This document shows, piece by piece, positions 7,403 through 15,068 of a stretch of DNA of 17,967 nt. This DNA comes from an uncultured Flavobacterium sp. (GTDB taxonomy: Bacteria > Bacteroidota > Bacteroidia > Flavobacteriales > Flavobacteriaceae), in the NCBI RefSeq assembly GCF_946482535.1, contig NZ_CAMLRU010000032.1, forward strand, positions 1-17,967. The letters are read 5' to 3'. The position numbers and the translations under genes were made by a program. Position 1 is the first letter of the stretch; each line of letters opens with the position of its first letter. The notes under the pieces are model-generated. The model saw only the letters and a list, made by a program, of their open reading frames with translations, ran no database searches and was not told the DNA's origin.

Positions 7403-8182
7403 ATGGAAAAAGTAAAAGCCAAAAAACACCTCGGGCAACATTTCTTAACCGATGAAAGTATTGCCAAAGACATCGCCGACACACTAAGTCTTGAAGGCTA
7501 TGACAACGTATTGGAAATCGGTCCGGGCATGGGTGTTTTGACCAAATACTTGTTGGAAAAACCAACCACCACTTACGTGATTGAAATCGATACCGAATCG
7601 GTCGAGTATTTAAATGCGCATTATCCGAAGTTGCACGGCAAAATCATTTCAAAAGACTTCTTAAAATATGACATTAACGAAGTTTTTAAAGGCGAACCTT
7701 TTGCCATCAGCGGTAACTTCCCTTATAATATTTCGTCCCAAATTGTATTCAAATGTTTGGACTTACGCGAGCAAGTTCCGGAGTTTTCGGGAATGTTTCA
7801 GAAAGAAGTAGCCGAAAGAATTTGTTCTAAAAAAGGCAGCAAAGTTTACGGAATCTTATCCGTTTTAGTGCAGGCATTTTATGAGGCCGAATATTTGTTT
7901 ACCGTTCACGAGCACGTTTTCAATCCGCCGCCCAAAGTTAAATCGGGAGTGTTGCGTTTGCGCCGAAAAGCTAATTTCCATTTGCCTTGCAACGAAAAAT
8001 TGTTTTTCAATGTGGTCAAAACCGGATTCCAACAACGACGAAAAACGTTGCGAAACAGTCTAAAATCTTTCAACTTGTCGGATAATTTAAAAGAAGACAC
8101 TATCTTTGACCTCCGTCCGGAACAATTATCGGTAGAACAATTCATCGAACTTACTCAAAAAATAGAAGCCAATGCAGTTTAA
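7403..8182 (+). CDS. rsmA: 16S rRNA (adenine1518-N6/adenine1519-N6)-dimethyltransferase
   Basis: KsgA/RsmA uses S-adenosylmethionine to dimethylate two adjacent adenines in the 3'-terminal hairpin of 16S rRNA, a late step of small-subunit maturation in the cytoplasm. The 259-residue product begins with the family pattern KKHLGQHFL (7-15). SAM-binding motif I is VLEIGPGMG (36-44), the acidic residue after strand 2 is E61 in EID, and catalytic motif IV is NFPY (105-108, usually NLPY). The C-terminal helical domain carries [11 protein letters not shown] (210-220) and RPEQLS (238-243), both typical. The start follows the DUF4286 stop by one base, and the last 11 bases overlap the mgtE start. Confidence 0.97.
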   Translation: MEKVKAKKHLGQHFLTDESIAKDIADTLSLEGYDNVLEIGPGMGVLTKYLLEKPTTTYVIEIDTESVEYLNAHYPKLHGKIISKDFLKYDINEVFKGEPFAISGNFPYNISSQIVFKCLDLREQVPEFSGMFQKEVAERICSKKGSKVYGILSVLVQAFYEAEYLFTVHEHVFNPPPKVKSGVLRLRRKANFHLPCNEKLFFNVVKTGFQQRRKTLRNSLKSFNLSDNLKEDTIFDLRPEQLSVEQFIELTQKIEANAV

Positions 8183-9524
8183 AATCAGCAAAGAACTCTT
8201 AGCGCAAATCGAGCAACTCATTCACGACAAGAATGACCAAGAATTGGTTGTTTTGTTGAATGACCTTCACCATGCCGATATCGCGGAGATTTTTGAGGAA
8301 TTAGAAACCGCTCAAGCCACTTATATTTTTAAAATTTTAGACAGCGAAATCACCGCAGAAATCCTTCCCGAATTGGAAGACGATTTGCGGGAAAAAATCC
8401 TTCAAGGGCTTTCGGCCAAAGAAATTGCAGAAGAGCTTGACGAATTAGACACCGATGACGCGGCCGACATTATAGCCGAACTTTCGCAAAGCAAAAAAGA
8501 GGAAGTAATCTCCGAATTAGAAGACGTAGAACACGCCAAAGACATTGTAGATTTGTTGCGCTACGACGAGGATACTGCCGGAGGTTTGATGGGAAAAGAG
8601 TTGGTAAAAGTCAATGAAAACTGGAACGTACTGACTTGCGTCAAAGAAATGCGAATCCAAGCCGAAAATGTCACCCGAGTGCATTCAATTTATGTAGTCG
8701 ATGACGAAAACCGTTTGAAAGGAAGATTGTCGCTCAAAGACTTATTGACCACTTCGACCAAAACGCCTATCAGCCAAGTATACATTAAAAAAGTAGATTA
8801 CGTTCGGGTAGATACTCCGAATACCGATGTGGCGCGCATCATGCAAAAATACGACTTGGAAGCCATTCCGGTAGTAGACGAAATGGGCAGATTGGTCGGC
8901 AGAATCACCATAGACGATATCGTAGACGTGATTAAAGAAGAAGCCGACAAAGATTACCAATTAGCGGCCGGTATCTCGCAAGACGTAGAAGCCGATGACA
9001 GCATACTCGACTTAACCCGTGCGCGTTTGCCTTGGTTGGTTTTGGCTTTGTTTGGTGGCTTCATCAGCGTTAGAGTTCTGGGTTTATTCGAAGGTGCTAT
9101 GGCTAATCACGGCAATTTATTTTTCTTCACACCATTAATCGCGGCGATGGCCGGAAACGTGGGCGTACAATCTTCGGCGATTATTGTGCAAGGTTTGGCC
9201 AACCAATCTATCAGCGGTTCGTTGTGGAATCGTTTGATCAAAGAAGTCTCGTTGAGTTTGCTTAACGGTATTATCTTGGCCTCTATCCTTTTTATTGGCA
9301 GCCATTTCTTGTTGAATGTAGAAATCATCATTGGCGAAATTGTGACCATTGCACTAATCTCGGTAATCATCATTGCCTCACTTATCGGAACATTCATTCC
9401 TTTACTACTCCACCGATTTAACATCGACCCGGCTTTGGCCACCGGACCTTTCATCACCACCAGTAACGACATTTGCGGAATTTTAATTTACTTCTCGATT
9501 GCCAAATTGATTCTAGGGTTTTAA
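8172..9524 (+). CDS. mgtE: Magnesium transporter MgtE
   Basis: Inner-membrane Mg2+ channel, gated by cytosolic Mg2+ and acting as a homodimer. The 450-residue product has the expected order: an acidic helical N domain (about 20-130, with repeated E/D-rich turns such as [13 protein letters not shown]), paired CBS domains (about 135-258), the connecting plug helix, then five membrane segments from about 285 to 450. Family signatures are [20 protein letters not shown] (321-340) and [15 protein letters not shown] (419-433). D433 is in the position of the conserved pore aspartate known from Thermus MgtE. The ATG at 8172 lies inside the rsmA coding end (11-bp overlap), which suggests translational coupling. 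A strong hairpin at 9554-9578 ends the run. No M-box or similar Mg2+ riboswitch is visible, since there is no untranslated leader. Confidence 0.96.
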   Translation: MQFKISKELLAQIEQLIHDKNDQELVVLLNDLHHADIAEIFEELETAQATYIFKILDSEITAEILPELEDDLREKILQGLSAKEIAEELDELDTDDAADIIAELSQSKKEEVISELEDVEHAKDIVDLLRYDEDTAGGLMGKELVKVNENWNVLTCVKEMRIQAENVTRVHSIYVVDDENRLKGRLSLKDLLTTSTKTPISQVYIKKVDYVRVDTPNTDVARIMQKYDLEAIPVVDEMGRLVGRITIDDIVDVIKEEADKDYQLAAGISQDVEADDSILDLTRARLPWLVLALFGGFISVRVLGLFEGAMANHGNLFFFTPLIAAMAGNVGVQSSAIIVQGLANQSISGSLWNRLIKEVSLSLLNGIILASILFIGSHFLLNVEIIIGEIVTIALISVIIIASLIGTFIPLLLHRFNIDPALATGPFITTSNDICGILIYFSIAKLILGF

Positions 9525-9553
9525 TCTATTTTTATCATTTAAACTATAAAAGA

Positions 9554-9578
9554 AAAAGGGCGCAAATTGCGCCCTTTT
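9554..9578. terminator. Bidirectional Rho-independent terminator
   Basis: The arms AAAAGGGCGC (9554-9563) and GCGCCCTTTT (9569-9578) pair perfectly around the 5-nt loop AAATT, giving a GC-rich core with A-run and T-run on either side. It works on paper in both directions and sits between the convergent mgtE (ending 9524) and the T9SS beta-helix gene (ending 9601). Confidence 0.9.
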
Positions 9579-9600
9579 ATAATCACTAACTTGAGAGTGG

Positions 9601-12600
9601 TTAGTTCTTAACTAATTTTTTAACGATAGTTTCGTTATTGGCTGAATTATAGAAATTCACGAAGTAGATACCACTACTTAAAGAAGAGATGTTTTCGTTG
9701 ATAACATTTTTACCTTCAGTTAATTCTAAATCTTTAGTACTAACAACAGATCCATTCATATCAACGATTGTCATTGTCATTTTGCTTGATACAGGAGACA
9801 TTAATTCTATAGTAAAGTTATCAACTGCAGGGTTTGGATAAATTGAAACTGTTGATGGTAAGCTTACATTAGAATCCATTTTTCCACCACAAAGGGTTAC
9901 TCCATCCCAAGTTAATGAGATAGACTTTTCAGTGCTGTAAGTACAACCATTATAAGCCTTAACTTTTAAGAAGTTTTTCGTCCCTGCAACCAATGGAGTA
10001 ACAGCTGAATAATCAACCACAACGGTATTGGTTCCTTGACCGCTTACAATAACAGCTCCGTTGGCTGGCGTCCAAACATATGATGTGGCAAATGGTACAC
10101 TCGGAACACTTATTGTCTGCATATTACATATTCCGAAAAGTACTGCAGAAGGAATACCTGTATTAGGATTAATATAAGAATTTGTGTGTACTCCAATATT
10201 TGCTAAAGCAGTAGCCAATGTAACCACTTTATTTGTTAAACTATTTCCAACTCCATTTACAGAAGTAATAGCTATTGTTTTCTCTGATACTAGTGTTGCA
10301 GTAGTTACAGTAAAGCCAGCAGGATAGGTTACATCAAAAGCTAAATCACTAGTTGCCAATACGTTTGAAGTATTTGTCGTGTTACTTGCAGAGGTTACAA
10401 TTGAACCTGTTGGTGCTGTAATTATATAAGAATTTGCAAATACAGAAGCTGACATAGTATAGCTATAAGTTGTTCCTCCACACAAAGCAGCAACTTGACC
10501 TGTAACTGTTGTAACAGGAGTTGGTACTGCAGCCGTAAGTTTTAATAACTTATAAGGTGAATTGGTATAAGGTGCTAAGGCTAATGAATTAAGAGCCGAT
10601 GAATCAGAAGTACCTATTCCATTTTTAGCTCTTGCTCCTATGTATAAAGTTGTTATCCCTGATGCAACATTAGCAAAGTTAACTTTAATAATTCTATCCG
10701 TTGCAGGATTACCAAAAGTAACATTTACTCCTGCAGGTAATAACCATTCGTAAGAGGAAGCTCCTTTTGAAACACTAGAAGTCAATGTAAATTCTGTAGT
10801 AGTACCTATAAATTTACTAATTACAGTAACACCTGTAGTAGTACTAACTGCATCATTGGTCATTTTTAAAACCGGTGCTTTTGGCAAAATGGCTTTTAAT
10901 GTCAACAATTTGGCTGTTGATGTAGTAGTAGGGTCAACAAGTGCCGAATTTATAGTTGAGGAAACACCCACACCGTTTCTTGATTTGGCACCAATTCGTA
11001 ATACGTTAGTAGAAACCGGAACAAGTGCAGTGGTCATATAATTATAAGTATTTGCACTGGTAACTCCTAAGAAGTTTACATAAATCACATTAGAAGTGCT
11101 TGAAACAATTGGGAAAGCAGGATTTATTGTTGCTCCCTCATTGGTTAAGTTTGTTACAACCACATTGGCAGCACCACCAACTGTAGTTTTAGTAGCAGTT
11201 TGTATAGTAATTCCATTACTATAAGTAATTTCAGTTACTCTGTAGTATACATTTCCATTGGCTGTAGGAGCAGAACTAATAGTATTGGTGAACGGATAAG
11301 TTGCATACAATTTTACAACCGGAGTTCCCGCTGTACCTAAAATTGGATTAACCCCAGTAGGCAATTCCCAAACATAAGAACTGGCAGTAGAAACCGGAGC
11401 AGCAGTTATGGTTAATTCTTTTGAAGTTCCCATATATTCGGCAAATGATGTAACTGCTACAGGCAAACCTGTTGTTGGTGAGTTAGGCAACAAAGCATCT
11501 GTCATTTTAAGACTAGCAGGAGCTAAAGGCAATGATTTGATTAATGTTACTGTTTTGGCAACACCTCTACAACCGTTATCGTTTTGAGCTTGAACAGCAA
11601 TATTTCCATATGACTCAGCACCGGCTGGAACATTATTAAAATGAACCGTTAAAGAAGTTGTTCCTTGACCCGATACGATGGTAGTTCCTAAAGGAACAGT
11701 CCAGAAATAACTTGTTACACCTACTTCAGTTGAAGCCGGAATAGTATAGGTTATAGGAGTAGTAGTTCCAACATATTGTCCGATAGCTGTTATTGCTGGA
11801 AGTAAATCGCCATTGGTTATTGTTCCCAAAGCTACAGCTGGAGATGCTAATGTATTAACAGTGATTGCAGTTCTCGGAGAACTCTCAACACCGGTAGTAG
11901 TATTTTTTTGAGTTACATAATAAACTTTGGTTCCAACTAAAGTTGTTGATACAACAGGTGCAGTAGCAGAAGGTGTTCCTCCTGTAGCAGCAGTATACCA
12001 TTGTAAAATAGTTCCCGGAGCATTAACCACATTTAATGGAGCAGCTACAGCACCTTTACAATAATTGATAGGTGTGGTTACAATAGGATTTGGTGTTTCA
12101 ACTTGGGTTAATAACCCATTAAAAGATGAATCCGTAAAAATTGCACCTGTCTCAGCAATAGAACCTGAAGCCGGTCTGTGATCTAATCCTGTGTAGTTTT
12201 GAGCAGTAGTATTGTAAGGTAAAGTCAAAATACCGGTACTAGATGTTAAAGAAGTATTATTGTTAGCAGCATACCATGCAATTGTAGCAGCAGCAGTATT
12301 TACTAATGGAACACTTGGTGTAAATGCACTGGCAATAATGTTATTTTCGAATTTCAATTCGTCATTGACTACAGCAAAATTTTCAGAAGCAGTACCATCT
12401 AAATGTAAACCTCTTTTAAAATCTAAAAATAAAGAGTTAAAAACTCTCAACTTAGAAGCTCTTCTAATTCTAAGAGCTCTATCATAAAGTCCGTTTAATG
12501 GAGAACCACCTGTTAAAGTTGAACGATAAGTTGGTCCAACAGCAGTAATATTTGTAAAAATAGCAGTTGTAAAAGGAGCAACTGAAGTTCCACCAGAGTT

Positions 12601-13461
12601 ATTATCTGATTCGAAACATTCAGAAGTTGAAATATCAGCCGCTAGAGGATCTCTTACAGACAAAGCAAACTGAACAATTCCGTTGTATCCGTTATCTGTA
12701 TCAAAATCGTCATCTAAACCATTTAAAGCTACTAAGTGTTTACAATTAACTGAACCACCAAACCACTCAAATGAATCATCATTAGAATAAGAAACCTGAA
12801 CATAGTCAACAGTAGTTCCGCTACCACAAGCACCAAAGGTTAAACCATTTAACTCATTGTTTGGTGAAAATACATAACCGGCGAATTCAATTCTAACATA
12901 CTTTAATGTTCCTGAATTGTCATTATTAATTGGAGATAAACCGCCTCCAAATTGTGTTTCAACAGTTTGAGAAATTCCTTCAATGTAGTTTTCACCGTTA
13001 TTAACGTTATAAGCCCCTCTTCCTAAAAGAACAATTCCTCCCCAGTCTCCTCTATTTCTGGCTCCTACAGCATTCTTTGAAGTAAAAACGATGGGTTGTG
13101 AAGCCGTACCGATGGCATTTAATTTTGCTCCTCTCGTAACAAACAAAGCAGAGGCGGCAACATTGCTTCTGATAACTGTTCCTGGTTGGATAGTTAATGT
13201 AGCATTGTTTCTTACATAAATAGTACCGTTTAATTCATAAACTTTATCAGAAGTCCATGTTGTGTTTGTAGTGATATCAGTACTAATCACATTGGTAACA
13301 GTGCCATAAACGGCATTATTAGGATCAAAATTTGTCCAGCTGTCAGTCCACTGAGCAGTGGGAGCCGGCGCAAATGCACCACGATAAGTGGTTTGCTCAA
13401 CTTGAGCAGAAGCAAAATTGAAAATTAAAGCCAAAATTGCTACAAAATAATTTTTTTTCAT
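9601..13461 (-). CDS. Large T9SS-secreted protein: beta-helix domain plus tandem Ig-like modules
   Basis: The 1286-residue product has a signal peptide at 1-19 (ending FNFASA, cut before Q20). Residues about 55-440 look like a right-handed parallel beta-helix: GTIYVRNNATLTIQPGTVI, then repeated short strand-turn units rich in N, D and G, with an acidic loop DDDFDTD (250-256) that could bind calcium. At about 466-536 is an Ig-like module of the kind common in Bacteroidota secreted proteins (YCKGA...LQWYTAATGG...YYV). Six further PKD/Ig-like modules follow, each marked by a tyrosine in an SYxW- or SY-type core near 585, 696, 806, 904, 1012 and 1128. Residues about 1205-1286 are a type A T9SS sorting domain (YPNPAVDNF, ending VKKLVKN). 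No catalytic residues are evident. The start at 13461 is chosen because the signal peptide begins there; the longer frame would include the likely promoter. It lies downstream of the TBDR-GH1 pair, with its own promoter. Confidence 0.9.
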   Translation of the reverse strand: MKKNYFVAILALIFNFASAQVEQTTYRGAFAPAPTAQWTDSWTNFDPNNAVYGTVTNVISTDITTNTTWTSDKVYELNGTIYVRNNATLTIQPGTVIRSNVAASALFVTRGAKLNAIGTASQPIVFTSKNAVGARNRGDWGGIVLLGRGAYNVNNGENYIEGISQTVETQFGGGLSPINNDNSGTLKYVRIEFAGYVFSPNNELNGLTFGACGSGTTVDYVQVSYSNDDSFEWFGGSVNCKHLVALNGLDDDFDTDNGYNGIVQFALSVRDPLAADISTSECFESDNNSGGTSVAPFTTAIFTNITAVGPTYRSTLTGGSPLNGLYDRALRIRRASKLRVFNSLFLDFKRGLHLDGTASENFAVVNDELKFENNIIASAFTPSVPLVNTAAATIAWYAANNNTSLTSSTGILTLPYNTTAQNYTGLDHRPASGSIAETGAIFTDSSFNGLLTQVETPNPIVTTPINYCKGAVAAPLNVVNAPGTILQWYTAATGGTPSATAPVVSTTLVGTKVYYVTQKNTTTGVESSPRTAITVNTLASPAVALGTITNGDLLPAITAIGQYVGTTTPITYTIPASTEVGVTSYFWTVPLGTTIVSGQGTTSLTVHFNNVPAGAESYGNIAVQAQNDNGCRGVAKTVTLIKSLPLAPASLKMTDALLPNSPTTGLPVAVTSFAEYMGTSKELTITAAPVSTASSYVWELPTGVNPILGTAGTPVVKLYATYPFTNTISSAPTANGNVYYRVTEITYSNGITIQTATKTTVGGAANVVVTNLTNEGATINPAFPIVSSTSNVIYVNFLGVTSANTYNYMTTALVPVSTNVLRIGAKSRNGVGVSSTINSALVDPTTTSTAKLLTLKAILPKAPVLKMTNDAVSTTTGVTVISKFIGTTTEFTLTSSVSKGASSYEWLLPAGVNVTFGNPATDRIIKVNFANVASGITTLYIGARAKNGIGTSDSSALNSLALAPYTNSPYKLLKLTAAVPTPVTTVTGQVAALCGGTTYSYTMSASVFANSYIITAPTGSIVTSASNTTNTSNVLATSDLAFDVTYPAGFTVTTATLVSEKTIAITSVNGVGNSLTNKVVTLATALANIGVHTNSYINPNTGIPSAVLFGICNMQTISVPSVPFATSYVWTPANGAVIVSGQGTNTVVVDYSAVTPLVAGTKNFLKVKAYNGCTYSTEKSISLTWDGVTLCGGKMDSNVSLPSTVSIYPNPAVDNFTIELMSPVSSKMTMTIVDMNGSVVSTKDLELTEGKNVINENISSLSSGIYFVNFYNSANNETIVKKLVKN

Positions 13462-13488
13462 TGTTGAATGATTTTTTGTTAGACATGG

Positions 13489-13496
13489 CAAACATA
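13489..13496 (-). promoter_or_regulatory. Putative -7 element of the beta-helix gene promoter
   Basis: TATGTTTG on the minus strand is a full match to the Bacteroidota -7 consensus TAnnTTTG and ends 27 bases before the ATG at 13461. No clear TTTG box lies 19-21 bases upstream. The rest of the 185-bp gap 13462-13646 is very AT-rich and shows no other convincing element. Confidence 0.5.
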
Positions 13497-13646
13497 TAAT
13501 CACAATAACAAGTGACTGTAAATCAACAATTAAATAAAAATAATTTTTGTGTTATTAAATAGTTTTCTGTTTAAGGCTAATCGTAAAGAAAATAATTGCA
13601 AAATGTTTGCTAAAAGTTAACCCTTTGAAAACAGTACTGAAAATTA

Positions 13647-15068
13647 TTAGAATAAGAAAGAGCCCCATATATCGGAAGCTGTACTTTCCTCAATTTTTTT
13701 GGTGTTAGAAAGAAATTCAGCATACCAATATCCCGAGTTTTTGATGGTTCTCTTTTGGGTATTAAAATCTACATGGACCAATCCGAAACGTTGCCTGTAT
13801 CCTTCAGCCCACTCAAAATTATCAGTTAGTGACCAAACGAAATAGCCTTCCACTTTTCCGCCATTTCTTTTTGCCCATAAGACTTCCTCCAAATAGGACT
13901 TTATGTAACGAATTCTTTCAACATCATTAATTTCATTAGCTTGTAATTCATCAAAAAAAGAAGCGCCACTTTCGGTGATAATAATTTTTTTTACCCCGTC
14001 ATATTGGCTAAACTTTTTAATCATAGTAGAAATTGATTTGGGATAAATCTCCCATTTCATTGCTGTTAAATTAACTTTTCTTTTTTGGGCAGAAATGATT
14101 TTAGCATTTAAATAAGGTACATAAGAATTGTGCTCCACCACTTCTCGGGTATAGTTTTGCAAGCCTATAAAATCAAACTCCGCTTTTATCAATTCGTCAT
14201 CTCCTTTTTCGATGTACTTGCTGATACCTTTTAAAAAAGGAAGTGCCTCAATAGGATACCCTAATCCGAGAGAAGGTTCAATAAATGCTCTGTTCAACAA
14301 AGCGTCAACTCTTTGGGCGGCATTTAAATCTTTAACCGAATATCTTAAGGGGGTAATATATGTGCAAGAAAAGGTAGTCCCAACTTGAGCATGGGGATCA
14401 ATGGTTTTAATCCTCTTATAACCAATTGCTTGACAAAGCAATGCGTGATGCATGGCTGGTAAAAAGTTATTTAATCCTTTTCTTCCCGGGGCATGAACGC
14501 CAAAAAAGTACCCAGCCCCGGTAAAAACAGAAGGCTCATTTAGCACTATCCAATTCTTTACTTTATCATTATACTCATTGACGCAAACGGTCACAAACTC
14601 TTCAAACCAAGATAAAATTTCACGATTGGTCCACCCTCCTTTTTCCTCTAAAGCCAAAGGTAAATCCCAATGATAAAGCGTAATAAAAGGTTCTATTCCT
14701 TGTTCTAAGCAGGCATCGATAACATTATGATAAAAGGCAATCCCATGCGGATTAACTGTTCCGATTCCATTAGGCAGTATTCTGGGCCAAGAAATTGAAA
14801 ATCGGAAATTGGGGATTTTTAATTTCTTGATTAGGTCGATGTCTTCTTTATAATTTTCATAAAAATTATTTCCTATTTCCGGAGAATCATTGTTCAATAT
14901 TGCCCCTTTTTTTTTAGAAAACTTATCCCATATTGACAACCCCTTGCCCTCTTTTTCAGACGCTCCTTCTGTTTGAAGTGCCGAAGAGGAAACGCCCCAT
15001 ATAAAATCTTCTCCAAACAAACTACTTTTGAATTCAGCTTGTTTGGCGGCTAAATTGTTACTACTCAT
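13647..15068 (-). CDS. Cytoplasmic GH1 beta-glycosidase (probable beta-glucosidase)
   Basis: Retaining glycoside hydrolase of family 1, 473 residues, a full-length (beta/alpha)8 barrel. It has no signal peptide, so it should act on substrate already inside the cell. Visible active-site residues are the glycone contact Q32 in ALQTEGA, H133-W134 in LYHWDLP, the acid/base E178 in LNEPSVF, Y306, the nucleophile E366 in ITESGAS, W412, and E419-W420 in NFEWAEGY. The QxEG and NFEWAEGY patterns suit a beta-glucosidase or beta-galactosidase-like enzyme and do not resemble the phospho-glycosidase signature. The nucleophile motif has serine where ITENG is usual. The ATG shares one base with the stop codon of the upstream TBDR gene (TAATG), so the two are probably translationally coupled in one operon. 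Confidence 0.94.
   Translation of the reverse strand: MSSNNLAAKQAEFKSSLFGEDFIWGVSSSALQTEGASEKEGKGLSIWDKFSKKKGAILNNDSPEIGNNFYENYKEDIDLIKKLKIPNFRFSISWPRILPNGIGTVNPHGIAFYHNVIDACLEQGIEPFITLYHWDLPLALEEKGGWTNREILSWFEEFVTVCVNEYNDKVKNWIVLNEPSVFTGAGYFFGVHAPGRKGLNNFLPAMHHALLCQAIGYKRIKTIDPHAQVGTTFSCTYITPLRYSVKDLNAAQRVDALLNRAFIEPSLGLGYPIEALPFLKGISKYIEKGDDELIKAEFDFIGLQNYTREVVEHNSYVPYLNAKIISAQKRKVNLTAMKWEIYPKSISTMIKKFSQYDGVKKIIITESGASFFDELQANEINDVERIRYIKSYLEEVLWAKRNGGKVEGYFVWSLTDNFEWAEGYRQRFGLVHVDFNTQKRTIKNSGYWYAEFLSNTKKIEESTASDIWGSFLF

Noticed and set aside
9107..9472. 121-codon open frame antisense to mgtE
   Set aside because: It lies wholly within the conserved membrane domain of mgtE on the other strand, with no recognisable protein features; it is a shadow of mgtE coding.
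13462..13503. 14-codon upstream extension of the T9SS beta-helix gene
   Set aside because: It places a cysteine-containing, non-signal stretch before the signal peptide and covers the TATGTTTG promoter element.
13598..13610. GCAAA/TTTGC mini-hairpin downstream of the GH1 gene as a terminator
   Set aside because: The stem is only 5 bp with a 3-nt loop and no T-run; it is easily expected by chance in AT-rich DNA.
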